Positions 8,072 through 17,020 of a DNA stretch of 64,000 bases are shown piece by piece. Made by a program: the position numbers and the translations under genes. Source of the stretch: Candidatus Gastranaerophilales bacterium (lineage in GTDB: Bacteria > Cyanobacteriota > Vampirovibrionia > Gastranaerophilales > Gastranaerophilaceae); contig CALVAO010000004.1 of the NCBI GenBank assembly GCA_944325515.1, positions 103,739-167,738 of the forward strand, read 5' to 3'. Each line of letters begins with the position of its first letter. Position 1 is the first letter of the stretch. The notes beneath the pieces were generated by a model. It was not told the DNA's origin and searched no databases. It saw only the letters and a program-made list of their open reading frames with translations.

Positions 8072-9862
8072 CTAACCTACAACCGCCAGAATCTGACCTG
8101 TTACAACTTTATCGCCCTGGCTGACCGCAACGGATTGAACGACTCCGGCTTTTGGAGATTTAACTTCAATTTCCATTTTCATAGCCTCAAGCACCATAAT
8201 TGTATCACCCTCATTTATAGAAGTTCCTGTCTGAGCTTCTATTCTTAAGACGTTACCCGGAACACCGGCTTTAACTTCTTCTCCTGCGCCGGAAGATACT
8301 GTTGCCGTTTGTTTTTCAATACCGGCTTTTACTGAAACATCATAAGTTTTACCGTTTACTGAAGCTTTATCACCTTCAAGTTTTACGGCGTAAGCTTTAC
8401 CGTTAACAGAAACAGTAAATTCATTTCCGGAAGCCATTTTTGCGTCACTCTTCGCAGGTTCGTTTTTGCGAACCCCTATTTGTCCCTTACCTTGAAGGAA
8501 CATAATACCTTTTTCTTTGCAAGCGCCTGCAATAAAGATATTTTCGTCATTAACCTCCAAGCCGGCATCTTCAAGCATCTTAGTTGCAGCTTTAATCCCC
8601 TTATTCGGATCTTTGTCGTTTAAATCTACGACCAGTTCTTTTGTAGGAGCAAGACCAAGCTGTTCTTCTGCAATCTTAACGACTTCACTGTCAGGCTCAC
8701 AAGGAGTTTTTCCAAAATAACCCAGAACCATTTTGCCATATCCTTCCGCAATCTTTTTCCAATTCCCGAACATAACATTATTGAATGCCTGCTGGAAATA
8801 GAACTGTGAAACAGGAGTAACGGATGTTCCGAAACCGCCTTTTTCAACAACTTCTTTCATAGCAGCAACTACTTCCGGGAATTTATCCATAACGCCGTTA
8901 TCTCTCATCATTTGAGTGTTAGCAGTAAGCGCCCCGCCCGGAAGCGGTGAAGATATTATCATCGGATTAACAGCAAGAGCCTCCGGCGGTAAGAAGTAGT
9001 CTTTCATACATTCTTTAAATATTTCTTCTGTTTCTAAAATCTTATTAATATCAATCCCTAAATCGTATTCAGTACCTTTTAGCGCATGCCACATAGAAAC
9101 GATATCCGGCTGGGCAGTTCCGCCAGAGACAGGTTTCATCGCTAAATCAATACCATCAGCTCCTCCTTCTAATGCGGCTAAATAAGCTGCCAGTCCTGTT
9201 CCTGCAGTTTCGTGTGAATGAAATCTTATATGAGCATCAGTACCTAAAATTTCTCTTGTTCTTTTGATTGTTTCATAAACTTTTCTTGGAGCAGAAGTTC
9301 CGGAAGCGTCTTTAAATGCAATACTGTCAAATGGGATTCCGGCATCAAGAATGTTTCTCAAAACTCGTTCATAAAAAGCAACGTCATGAGCTCCTTCACA
9401 TCCTATCGGAAGTTCCATCATTGTTATAGTAATTTCATGCTTTAAGCCGTTATTTTTAATACATTCACCGGAATAAATAAGGTTATTGACATCATTTAAA
9501 GCATCAAAGTTTCTAATAGTTGTAACTCCGTGTTTCTTGAATAATTTCGCATGTAAATTAATCATATCTCTCGGCTGGGAATCAAGCCCTACAACATTAA
9601 CCCCTCTTGCAAGCGACTGCAGATTAATATCCGGTCCGACTGCGGCTCTGATTTTATCCATAGTTTCAAAAGCGTTTTCATTACAATAAAATATCGGAGA
9701 TTGAAATCTTGCACCGCCGGCGGTTTCAAAATGTCTTATGCCGGCTTCAACCGCAGATTTAAGAGCCGGTATAAAATCGTCTACAAATACTCTTGCACCG
9801 TAAACAGACTGAAATCCGTCTCTAAATGATGTGTCCATTACTTTAATAAGTTTTTTTCCCAT
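8072..9862 (-). CDS. oadA: Biotin-dependent decarboxylase alpha subunit (oxaloacetate decarboxylase / pyruvate carboxylase subunit B type)
   Basis: This 596-residue protein combines a carboxyltransferase domain with a biotin carrier domain. The N-terminal TIM barrel shows DTSFRDGFQS (oxaloacetate-binding and catalytic region), FKDASG (the metal-bound carbamylated Lys region) and RFHSHETAGTG (HxH metal ligands). The last 75 residues are a biotinyl domain with EAMKMEIEV, biotin on Lys562. An Ala/Pro-poor linker (about 470-520) joins them. It would transfer CO2 from oxaloacetate to biotin, and OadB then releases CO2 and pumps Na+. The gene order birA-oadA-oadB fits: the ligase made first biotinylates this subunit. 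A pyruvate-carboxylase role in the other direction cannot be excluded from sequence. Confidence 0.93.
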   Translation of the reverse strand: MGKKLIKVMDTSFRDGFQSVYGARVFVDDFIPALKSAVEAGIRHFETAGGARFQSPIFYCNENAFETMDKIRAAVGPDINLQSLARGVNVVGLDSQPRDMINLHAKLFKKHGVTTIRNFDALNDVNNLIYSGECIKNNGLKHEITITMMELPIGCEGAHDVAFYERVLRNILDAGIPFDSIAFKDASGTSAPRKVYETIKRTREILGTDAHIRFHSHETAGTGLAAYLAALEGGADGIDLAMKPVSGGTAQPDIVSMWHALKGTEYDLGIDINKILETEEIFKECMKDYFLPPEALAVNPMIISSPLPGGALTANTQMMRDNGVMDKFPEVVAAMKEVVEKGGFGTSVTPVSQFYFQQAFNNVMFGNWKKIAEGYGKMVLGYFGKTPCEPDSEVVKIAEEQLGLAPTKELVVDLNDKDPNKGIKAATKMLEDAGLEVNDENIFIAGACKEKGIMFLQGKGQIGVRKNEPAKSDAKMASGNEFTVSVNGKAYAVKLEGDKASVNGKTYDVSVKAGIEKQTATVSSGAGEEVKAGVPGNVLRIEAQTGTSINEGDTIMVLEAMKMEIEVKSPKAGVVQSVAVSQGDKVVTGQILAVVG

Positions 9863-9880
9863 TATTTATTCCTCTCTATT

Positions 9881-10606
9881 TTATTGAGTCAATATATCGC
9901 CGATTAAAAGAATTTGACTATTGCCTTTTGAGTCTATAAGCCTTATTGCACCGTTATCGGTTACACCTTCGATTACACCTGAAATATTTCCTTTTGCTCC
10001 TCGAACAGTAACCTCTTTTGTCATAAAACCAAATCTTTTCAAATAATCTTCTTTTATGACCTTAAACCCTTCGGCTATAAATTTATCATACCCTAAACAA
10101 AATCTCGTTAAAAGTTTTTTTAAGAATTCTTCCGCGTTGATTGAATGCCCTGTTTCAATATTCAAAGATGTTGCGGGCTGACTTATTTTTGCTAAGATTT
10201 CTTTTGTACTGTTTAAATTTACGCCAAACCCTAGAACAATTCCTTCCAACTTACCTCCTTGAACAACGCCTTCCGCTAAAATACCGGAGATTTTTTTAGA
10301 ATTTACAAGAATATCATTCGGCCATTTGATGACGGGTTTAACTCCGTATTCTTCAAAAAGCTCGGAGAGTTTTACACATAAATACTGGGTAAGGTTAGAA
10401 AATTTTTCTTCCATTTTATCTGAAGGTTTTAAAACAATCGTTGCATAGATATTGTCTTTTCCTAAATACTCCCAGCTTCTGTTAAGCCTCCCCCTTCCGT
10501 TTGTCTGGTTAAATGTATAAACAACATCTTTGTCTTTAAGTTCATTAATATGCTCTTTTGCATACTTATTTGTTGAATCAACCTCATCTAAATAAATAAA
10601 TTCCAT
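9881..10606 (-). CDS. birA: Biotin-[acetyl-CoA-carboxylase] ligase, catalytic type without DNA-binding domain
   Basis: This 241-residue enzyme attaches biotin to carrier lysines through biotinyl-AMP. The biotin-binding loop is seen as NGRGRLNRSW, and KWPNDILV contains the catalytic Lys. The C-terminal SH3-like segment follows (about 190-241). It starts directly at the catalytic domain and lacks the HTH of E. coli BirA, so it should not act as a repressor. It heads the leftward operon with oadA 18 bases downstream. A terminator for the previous gene lies just upstream. Confidence 0.93.
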   Translation of the reverse strand: MEFIYLDEVDSTNKYAKEHINELKDKDVVYTFNQTNGRGRLNRSWEYLGKDNIYATIVLKPSDKMEEKFSNLTQYLCVKLSELFEEYGVKPVIKWPNDILVNSKKISGILAEGVVQGGKLEGIVLGFGVNLNSTKEILAKISQPATSLNIETGHSINAEEFLKKLLTRFCLGYDKFIAEGFKVIKEDYLKRFGFMTKEVTVRGAKGNISGVIEGVTDNGAIRLIDSKGNSQILLIGDILTQ

Positions 10607-10621
10607 TTTTTAATTTTATAA

Positions 10622-10656
10622 TAAAAAAACTGCTCCGGAAATTAATCCGAAACAGT
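10622..10656 (-). terminator. Rho-independent terminator of the 10699 gene
   Basis: Read leftward, an 11-bp stem with two G-T pairs (10646-10656 with 10629-10639) is followed by a run of seven T. It separates the membrane protein gene from birA. Confidence 0.8.
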
Positions 10657-10698
10657 CTTTCTTTGTATGTACACATTAGGTTTGCATTTATTTTATGT

Positions 10699-12780
10699 TT
10701 AAGCAATTTGTTTTGTGTTAGTCATTGACTTCAATTCAACTTCTTTTGCTGTATTAACAGCCGGCTGCAGGGCTATTTGTTTAGGCTTATTTCGTTCATT
10801 TAATTTATTACTTATAGCATTTGCAAGTGGAGTTATAATTACCGGTGTCGCAAATCTATAGATAAAAGTGAAAATTGTAAGACTTGTTAGTAATCTTATA
10901 CCCTTTAATTTGTCTCCAAGATTTTTTGTCATTGCAGCAGTTGCTTTTCCTTCAAACTTTGCCATATCAATTTTGCGTTCTTGTAATCCAGAGAAACGAT
11001 ATTCTCGTTTTTTAGTCCAGTTTTTAAGTAATCTATCTACGCTATAAGCTGCTATTGTAGGAATTACAAAGCAGAGAGCCTGGTTTAGAGCCAGAGTTTT
11101 ACGTCTTTCCGGATCTAAATCTTTTTTGGTTAAAGTTTGTTGAACATATACACTACTTGTAATCAAAGAACCTAGTGTAGTTAAAAGTTGTGTTGGTCCA
11201 CCCCATACTTTTGACAATTCCTTTGAAACTTTACCTGCTGTTTCGGATTCCATTAATTTCTTGCCATAATATTTGCCAAACATTCTAACAAACCAGCTTC
11301 CGGTTTCTTTAGGATTTCCTTTCCCCTTAAATGCTAAGGAATTATTTGCACTAGAAACATTAGCTGTTTTTATATTTTCTAATTCTTTTTGTACAGCAGG
11401 CTGTTCTTTTTTTACATTTTTAGATTTTTCAAGATGAAATGCATGTTTTAATATCCATGGTATTAATGCTATAGTTGTTGCAGCAATAGGAACCCTAAAT
11501 GCTAAATCCGGTAACCACGTTATCAGCTTAAATAAACCCTCATTAGCAGACTCCGCTTCAACCATTTCATTTGTAATCTCTGTTCCTAATTTATCATTAA
11601 TACCGTTCTTTTGATATGTAGTAAATTTAAATTCTTTGTCTTTTGCATCAAATCTTTTTTTGCCGGAAATACGCGGTTTATAATTAGCAGTTTCAAATGG
11701 TGATGAAACATAAATTTCATCTAAATCGAGCTTCCACTGTTTGCCCGACATATCTTTCCAGTTTCTAAAATCTACAACATTTTTACCGTCAAAAACTGAA
11801 TTTATATCCAAATCACTCCATTTAGAGCCAGAGTTTTTAGCATCATTAATGACCTTTTCTAAATATTCCTTATCTATATCTTTAAATAGAATCTGAGCAT
11901 CATTAATCCCGTTTTCTTTCACTACAAACCCTAATCTTGACATATCAATCGCATCATATAATTGCCTACCATCTTTCAGAACAACATCATTAAATGATTT
12001 TCCTTTTTGAGCTGCCCAATCAGCATCAACTTTTAAAACTTCTTTAAAGGTTTGAGCCGAAACATCACCTAGATGTTTAAAATCTGGTAATTTTGCAACG
12101 TCTTTGATATCAGACGTGAATTTATTTCCGCTGGTATCAACCCATTCCTTTATTTCTTTACGCAAACCATCTTTATTTATTATTGATTTTTCATTTACAT
12201 GTGGATATAATCTTTTTAACGTTTTTGCCTGTAAGTCTTTTAACATTACATCCATAACATATTTATGCCCCTTTTTAAAAGGAACTGTAAATGCTGCCGT
12301 AGTAACTAACCCAACACTACCAGATGCCATTGAATGAGCTGAAGCAAAAATATTATCTTCTTTATTTTTTTTCGTAGGAATCAACATTATAGCGGCAGGT
12401 CTTAATGCTATACAAACAATTGCAGCCATTGCAGCCTGTGCAACATTTTCATATTCCGCTACCCGTAAAAGGGTATGAAAAAAGGGACTATCCATCATTT
12501 TGTCCCCTTTTATCCTCTCGGGTTGACCCTCTTTTACAACTTCGCCAACCTTTTTATTAATAGCTACAATAACTTTTTTTGAATCCTTTATGAGCTTTTC
12601 TTTGCCCTTAAATGACACACCGCTCTCGTAAGAGTCTGGCTGGGCATGCAATAACTTCTGCTTGCGCATTTGTTCCGAATAATTTAATCTAATCTCGTCA
12701 TTGGTGATAGTACTGCTGTTGGTTGATTGCATCCTTCCCAAGGAGTTTAGATTTTGCGTTGTATGAATTTTCATCATCAT
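10699..12780 (-). CDS. Large multi-TM protein with F-K-G motifs, unknown function
   Basis: I do not recognise a characterised family for this protein of about 693 residues. Hydrophobic segments occur near residues 115-165 (AAMAAIVCIALRPAAIMLIP and following), 430-455, 540-600 and 640-670; a soluble, charged stretch of about 250 residues lies between the first groups. SGVSFKGKEK occurs near residue 60 and SLAFKGKGNP near residue 490, both matching the F-K-G motif seen near the N termini of neighbours. There is no signal peptide. The start could be the ATG at 12780, 12777 or 12774; a TTG at 12789 is also open. Ribosome binding is weak (TTGGA). It has its own terminator and is divergent from the 12923 gene. 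It resembles the 32505 and 33586 proteins in style but not clearly in sequence. Confidence 0.75.
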   Translation of the reverse strand: MMMKIHTTQNLNSLGRMQSTNSSTITNDEIRLNYSEQMRKQKLLHAQPDSYESGVSFKGKEKLIKDSKKVIVAINKKVGEVVKEGQPERIKGDKMMDSPFFHTLLRVAEYENVAQAAMAAIVCIALRPAAIMLIPTKKNKEDNIFASAHSMASGSVGLVTTAAFTVPFKKGHKYVMDVMLKDLQAKTLKRLYPHVNEKSIINKDGLRKEIKEWVDTSGNKFTSDIKDVAKLPDFKHLGDVSAQTFKEVLKVDADWAAQKGKSFNDVVLKDGRQLYDAIDMSRLGFVVKENGINDAQILFKDIDKEYLEKVINDAKNSGSKWSDLDINSVFDGKNVVDFRNWKDMSGKQWKLDLDEIYVSSPFETANYKPRISGKKRFDAKDKEFKFTTYQKNGINDKLGTEITNEMVEAESANEGLFKLITWLPDLAFRVPIAATTIALIPWILKHAFHLEKSKNVKKEQPAVQKELENIKTANVSSANNSLAFKGKGNPKETGSWFVRMFGKYYGKKLMESETAGKVSKELSKVWGGPTQLLTTLGSLITSSVYVQQTLTKKDLDPERRKTLALNQALCFVIPTIAAYSVDRLLKNWTKKREYRFSGLQERKIDMAKFEGKATAAMTKNLGDKLKGIRLLTSLTIFTFIYRFATPVIITPLANAISNKLNERNKPKQIALQPAVNTAKEVELKSMTNTKQIA

Positions 12781-12826
12781 AGTTTCCAATCTAAATTAAC
12801 TGTCTACACATTTATAGTAAAACAAA

Positions 12827-12843
12827 GAAAAATTTTTTTTGCT
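12827..12843 (-). promoter_or_regulatory. A7-8/T4-8 leader element (AGCAAAAAAAATTTTTC)
   Basis: Read leftward, AGCAAAAAAAATTTTTC lies 47 bases before the 12780 start. Very similar elements lie 25-55 bases before the 6572, 20012, 32505 and 45814 genes. Before 32505 and 45814 the element follows a -10 hexamer directly, so it may be the initial transcribed sequence. Its role is unknown. Confidence 0.3.
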
Positions 12844-12879
12844 AGTTTGTGACAAATTTGTTACAATTGGAATGAAGCT

Positions 12880-12928
12880 AGTGAATAGTGAATAGTGAAT
12901 AATGAATAGTGAGTAGTGAATAGTGAAT
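12880..12928. repeat. Seven tandem heptamers (AGTGAAT) covering a start codon
   Basis: There are exactly seven head-to-tail 7-bp units, five identical and two with one change (AATGAAT, AGTGAGT). The last unit contains the GTG start of the next gene at 12923. Since seven is not a multiple of three, unit gain or loss would change the frame of upstream GTGs and the spacing to any promoter. Confidence 0.9.
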
Positions 12929-13777
12929 AGGAAGATAATTTTTATATTTATTTTACTGCTTTGCTGCAAATCAGCGTTTGCTCTGGATTTAGACATGACG
13001 GTTGATGATGAAATCAGAAAGAATTATAATCCGTCAAAACTTATTCAAGATACAGGGGTAAAAGGAGGAAATGATTCAGAAGAAACTTTGCCGGAGCTTC
13101 CTGTTATTCTTGATATGGAAGCAGATGAAATTGCTCCTGCTCAGCAAGTCCAATCAAATACTCAAACGACAACGCCTCCTACCAAAATTGTTACAGGCGG
13201 AAATATAAAAATTAGAAAAGGAACCAGTTTTAATGTTGTTAATACCGCAAAAATTTCAGATTGGCAGAGAAAAGGCACTACCGTCAAATTCAAAACCAAC
13301 AGTGCTATAGTTAAAAAGAAATACACAATTCCTGCAGGCACAGTATTTACAGGAGAAATTATTGAATCGCACCAGCCACAAATCACATGTAACGGAGGGC
13401 TGGTTGTAATAAGAATTAGGAGCATGCTATATAAAGGACAGACAATACCTGTAAATGCTTATGTTACAAGAGCTGATGATAAAAAAATATTCTTGAATAA
13501 TATTAAAGGTGACAGAACCTATCTAAAAACAATGTGGAAAAAAGGAAACTGGGGACGTACTCTTTTTGGTAGAATGCTTAACCTAACTGTTAATTTAGGC
13601 GGAGACGGTGCAACATTATTATTATCACCGTTCCCGTTTGCATACGGCACAATATGCCTTGGTGTAAATACTCTTATATCACCAATAACCGCGTTTTTCT
13701 CTAAAGGCGGACATGTTTCAATACCGGCAGGAAGCGTTTTTCGCATAAAACTTCTTGATGAAGCTTATATAAACTAA
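12923..13777 (+). CDS. Exported protein of unknown function
   Basis: This 284-residue protein has a clear signal peptide (NRKIIFIFILLLCCKSAFA, cleavage after AFA), followed by an acidic, Pro/Thr-rich stretch (residues 25-90). A beta-rich domain (about 90-210) contains two IPAGT/IPAGSVF-type motifs and a Gly-rich hydrophobic section (about 220-260). The pattern IRKGTSF...IPAGTVFTGEI resembles proteins with repeated beta sandwiches that line the periplasm, but I cannot name a family. The only available start is GTG 12923 within the heptamer array, with no normal ribosome-binding site; a TGA lies two codons upstream. After the TAA the same frame stays open for 36 codons (13778-13885). Confidence 0.75.
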   Translation: MNRKIIFIFILLLCCKSAFALDLDMTVDDEIRKNYNPSKLIQDTGVKGGNDSEETLPELPVILDMEADEIAPAQQVQSNTQTTTPPTKIVTGGNIKIRKGTSFNVVNTAKISDWQRKGTTVKFKTNSAIVKKKYTIPAGTVFTGEIIESHQPQITCNGGLVVIRIRSMLYKGQTIPVNAYVTRADDKKIFLNNIKGDRTYLKTMWKKGNWGRTLFGRMLNLTVNLGGDGATLLLSPFPFAYGTICLGVNTLISPITAFFSKGGHVSIPAGSVFRIKLLDEAYIN

Positions 13778-13888
13778 CGGGTAAGTACAGTCACTACCGC
13801 ACCAATAATAAAAATGCCAATTCCGCATCTGAACTTAGTTCCACAGCAACCTGTCTACTCACAACTCATTCTTCCTAAAACAAATTAA
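13778..13888 (+). other. Open in-frame extension after the 12923 stop codon
   Basis: After TAA at 13775-13777 (followed by C) the frame continues for 36 sense codons to TAA 13886-13888. It includes the protein-like segment HLNLVPQQPVYSQLILPKTN and overlaps the end of the convergent glycosyltransferase gene by 14 bases. It may be a former C terminus cut off by a point mutation, or simple chance. Confidence 0.35.
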
Positions 13889-15383
13889 CAACATTTTGTT
13901 CTTCAAATCTCGGGCAGGTATTCCATACCAGAGTCGGTATGATATCTCCCGGAGTTCTTCCCTGGAATTGACATTTACAGCAGCCTTTGACCATATTTGT
14001 AGAACCATCAACAACAGGCTGAAAATATTTACAGCACTGGCAGATTTTTAGCGCTAAGCCGTAATCATTCAACTTAGCTGATAATTCTCTTATTGCATCC
14101 ACCATTCTTAAATGATTATTTTTTGTTGTGTATGTTTTTCCCTTATTGATGAACTTTACTCTTGCAAGTCCGTCATCAGATATTAACTCAAGCTTGCACG
14201 GAAAATCATTTCTGCCATCCGTTACTATTATATCTGTAATCATTTTTTCTATATTATGTTTGCGTGTCAAGGAAACAAACAAGCTTCTTGTTCCTCTTAT
14301 CGGCGGGAAATTATATATTATGTGTGCAGCTGAATACACAGGATATGCAAACAGATATAAATATTCTTTTGCATAAATACCTGCATTAAATAGACTAAGG
14401 CAAAACGCAAGAGCAAGAATAATAAAAGTTATTAGTATTGTTGAATATCCCACTAAAAACGGGAATTTATACGAATGTAAAAGTAAAAGCGTATATATTA
14501 AAATACAGGTAAGCCAATTAGGCTGAATAAGCGAACACACATATTCTTGAGTCATAAAATTAGGGCATTTCAATATATTGGTTCTAAAAATATTAATTCT
14601 TTTTGTCAATGATGGAATTCTTGTATCATATCTGCTTATATCTTTATAAACTTTCAAATCATTCACAAAAGCAACTGCCGTTTTTTCTTTTGCCAGTTTT
14701 AGAGTATAGATTAGCTCATCTGTTTTATCTTTAAAGTCAAAACATCCAATCTGATTTAGTAAATATTTTTTGATAACAAAATTATCTGTATCGATTAAGT
14801 TTGTAAGCCCTAGTCTTGTTCTTGTCGCCATAATAAATCTTGAAACATATCTTGAGTATGTTGCTTTAACGCAATCCCAGAACTTCAGTTCTTTGTATTC
14901 ACCTATATAATTAACCATAGGTATAAAGACATTGTATTTGCCTAAATAGTAATTTACATTCATCAAAAAGTCCGAATCTACGTAGTTATTTGCATCTAAA
15001 AACACATATGCATCAAGATTTTGGGCTTCTGAAAGTTTTTCTGCAAGAATAGAATATGCTTGACTTTTACCAATCGGTTCCAGATTATTGATATTTATGA
15101 CATTAACCTCCAAATCTGTCTGAAGAGTCACATCAGAAATATTTTCACATTTATCCAAAATTGCATATATTGTGTAGTGCTGTTTAGAATAATTTTGATT
15201 TTTAAGCTGTTTTATCAGATTTTCCAGAGTATCTGTTTTGCCTGTAGCGTAAATAACAACGCATATGTTTGCATCTTTTGATGTATATTTATCGCGAATT
15301 TTTTTGGCAGGTTTAATACTAACACTTGCAAGTAGAATATAAAAAAGTGTAAAAATTGTTACATATAAATAAAGAATTGTCAT
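13875..15383 (-). CDS. Family 2 glycosyltransferase with N- and C-terminal membrane segments
   Basis: This 502-residue, membrane-anchored glycosyltransferase has an N-terminal TM helix (residues about 2-22). A GT2 (GT-A) domain follows at about 38-270: the ICVVIYATGKTDTLENLI start, the YVFLDANNYVDSDF motif as the DxD-like region, and the DTDNFVIKKYLL acceptor-side segment. Two or three TM helices follow (about 285-360). The C-terminal 120 residues carry a Cys cluster (CQCCKYFQP, GCCKCQFQG, CPRF), suggesting a bound metal; this tail is unusual for GT2 enzymes. The donor and product are unknown; a cell-envelope polysaccharide is likely. It is monocistronic and convergent with the 12923 gene. 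Confidence 0.85.
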   Translation of the reverse strand: MTILYLYVTIFTLFYILLASVSIKPAKKIRDKYTSKDANICVVIYATGKTDTLENLIKQLKNQNYSKQHYTIYAILDKCENISDVTLQTDLEVNVININNLEPIGKSQAYSILAEKLSEAQNLDAYVFLDANNYVDSDFLMNVNYYLGKYNVFIPMVNYIGEYKELKFWDCVKATYSRYVSRFIMATRTRLGLTNLIDTDNFVIKKYLLNQIGCFDFKDKTDELIYTLKLAKEKTAVAFVNDLKVYKDISRYDTRIPSLTKRINIFRTNILKCPNFMTQEYVCSLIQPNWLTCILIYTLLLLHSYKFPFLVGYSTILITFIILALAFCLSLFNAGIYAKEYLYLFAYPVYSAAHIIYNFPPIRGTRSLFVSLTRKHNIEKMITDIIVTDGRNDFPCKLELISDDGLARVKFINKGKTYTTKNNHLRMVDAIRELSAKLNDYGLALKICQCCKYFQPVVDGSTNMVKGCCKCQFQGRTPGDIIPTLVWNTCPRFEEQNVVNLF

Positions 15384-15538
15384 AATAATATCTCCACAAA
15401 AAGTTTACTCTAAAAAAAACATTTTCTCAAATAAAAATACTTGATTTAGAAAAATGTCCATGATACATTAGATTGTGCCGATGGTTTAAATGATATAAAT
15501 AGTAACATTTACACCAGAGAGTAATGAAATTTAAATAC

Positions 15539-15612
<74 letters not shown>

Positions 15613-15615
15613 TAT

Positions 15616-15650
15616 AAAAAAGACTCCTAAAAATATTGGAGTCTTTTTTA
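15616..15650 (+). terminator. Terminator after tRNA-Ile
   Basis: AAAAAAGACTCC...GGAGTCTTTTTTA forms a stem of 12 bp with T runs on both strands. It can end tRNA transcription rightward and the thioredoxin gene leftward. Confidence 0.85.
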
Positions 15651-15694
15651 TTATATTTATAAATTAAAGCGTTTTTAATAAAGACGCTCATATT

Positions 15695-16012
15695 TTATAT
15701 ACATTTTTCTATATTAGTAATAATAGAATTTTTAGGCATCAAACCAACCATTCTTTCAACAACTTCTCCGTCTTTAAATACAAGAAGCGTAGGAAGACCG
15801 CTTATTTGATATTTCTTTGCAACATCTAAATTTTCATCAGTATCAATCTTTGTAAATTTCACCTTATCTTCAAGTTCGCGTTCTACTTCTTCCAGTATAG
15901 GTCCGAGTTTACGGCATGGACCGCACCAGTTTGCAAAAAAATCAACGACTGTGACTTTGTCACTGCCTATAACTTCAAGGTCAAAAATATCTGTATTAAT
16001 TTCCTGCACCAT
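15695..16012 (-). CDS. trxA: Thioredoxin
   Basis: This is a 105-residue cytosolic thiol-disulfide oxidoreductase. The WCGPC active site is at residues 29-33 (Cys30 and Cys33), with conserved DFFANW before it, KIDTDENLDVAKKY in the middle and the cis-Pro in SGLPTLLVF. Length and motifs are standard for thioredoxin. The start ATG follows a GAGGGC ribosome-binding sequence. It is divergent from the exonuclease gene at 16100 and ends at the bidirectional terminator. Confidence 0.95.
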   Translation of the reverse strand: MVQEINTDIFDLEVIGSDKVTVVDFFANWCGPCRKLGPILEEVERELEDKVKFTKIDTDENLDVAKKYQISGLPTLLVFKDGEVVERMVGLMPKNSIITNIEKCI

Positions 16013-16099
16013 TATTAAAAGCCCTCCATATAAATAATATAACCTATATTACCACATATTAAATATTTATGCTATTATACTTGTAGGGAGAAATAGGGA

Positions 16100-17020
16100 A
16101 TGCCGAGAAAAAAAGAAATTGAAATCGTTTTAGACACTGAAACTACAGGTCTGGATTATACAAGAGAAAGAATTATTGAATTTGCGGGAGTGAGGCTGGA
16201 AAACGGAAAAATAAAAGATGAATTCCAAACACTAATTAACCCGCATCAGCATATAAGAAAATCAAGCATGGCAATACACGGAATCTCTCAGGAAATGGTT
16301 GAAGATGCCCCGTCTGAAGAAGAAATTTTACCCAAAATTTTAGAATTTATCGGCGACTATCCCATTGTTGCACATAATGCTATTTTTGATTATTCATTTT
16401 TAAATGAAGCAAAAATGAGAGTTTTCGGAGAAAAATTAGAAAACCCGCGTATTGATACTCAAACTATGTTCAAAGAAGTTGCGCCGGATTTAGAGTCACA
16501 TGGACTGGAAGCGCTGACAAACAGATTTAATGTAGATTTAAAAAATCACCATAGAGCCATGGCGGATGCAATGGGACTTGCGTTAGCTTATCCGAAATTA
16601 AAAAAACTTTATCTGCAAAAACTGGATTGGCAGAGAAAACAGCTTGCGAATGTAGATTATCTATTTGACAGATATCTTCGAATACAGCAGAGCATCGCAA
16701 CAATGCAGGCAGAGTTGCAGGATTTAAAATCAATATTTAAACTGCACTTTGATTTAGGCGGAGAACCTCTTATTGCAGAAACAGGAGAAATGATGGTTTA
16801 TCAGTCAAAGCAATCTTTCGGTTATGATCTGGCTGATATCAAAGATGTTCTTGAAAGTGTCGGTGCGCTGGAAAAAGCCGTAAAAGTTAATAATGGATTT
16901 ATAGACAGACTGTGCAACGGATTGAGCTTATCAGACGAATATAAACAAATAATAAAAGATGCCAGACAGGAAATCTCTGAAACAAGAAATATTCAAGTAA
17001 TCAAGCCATGCAGACAATAA
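16100..17020 (+). CDS. DEDDh 3'-5' exonuclease (DnaQ/PolC epsilon-like)
   Basis: This 306-residue protein carries the proofreading-exonuclease fold. The motifs are visible: Exo I VLDTETTGLD (about residues 10-20), Exo II HNAIFDYSFL (about 95), and Exo III HHRAMADAMGLA with the His of the DEDDh type (about 152-163). After residue 180 comes an alpha-helical C-terminal region of about 120 residues without a known domain. It could be a free-standing epsilon-like subunit or a repair/RNA-processing exonuclease. It overlaps the next gene by 13 bases, so they are probably translationally coupled. GGGAG precedes the start. Confidence 0.9.
   Translation: MPRKKEIEIVLDTETTGLDYTRERIIEFAGVRLENGKIKDEFQTLINPHQHIRKSSMAIHGISQEMVEDAPSEEEILPKILEFIGDYPIVAHNAIFDYSFLNEAKMRVFGEKLENPRIDTQTMFKEVAPDLESHGLEALTNRFNVDLKNHHRAMADAMGLALAYPKLKKLYLQKLDWQRKQLANVDYLFDRYLRIQQSIATMQAELQDLKSIFKLHFDLGGEPLIAETGEMMVYQSKQSFGYDLADIKDVLESVGALEKAVKVNNGFIDRLCNGLSLSDEYKQIIKDARQEISETRNIQVIKPCRQ

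Noticed and set aside
12880..12928. Heptamer array as a CRISPR or origin iteron
   Set aside because: The units are only 7 bp with no spacers and no DnaA-box-like sequence or replication gene nearby.
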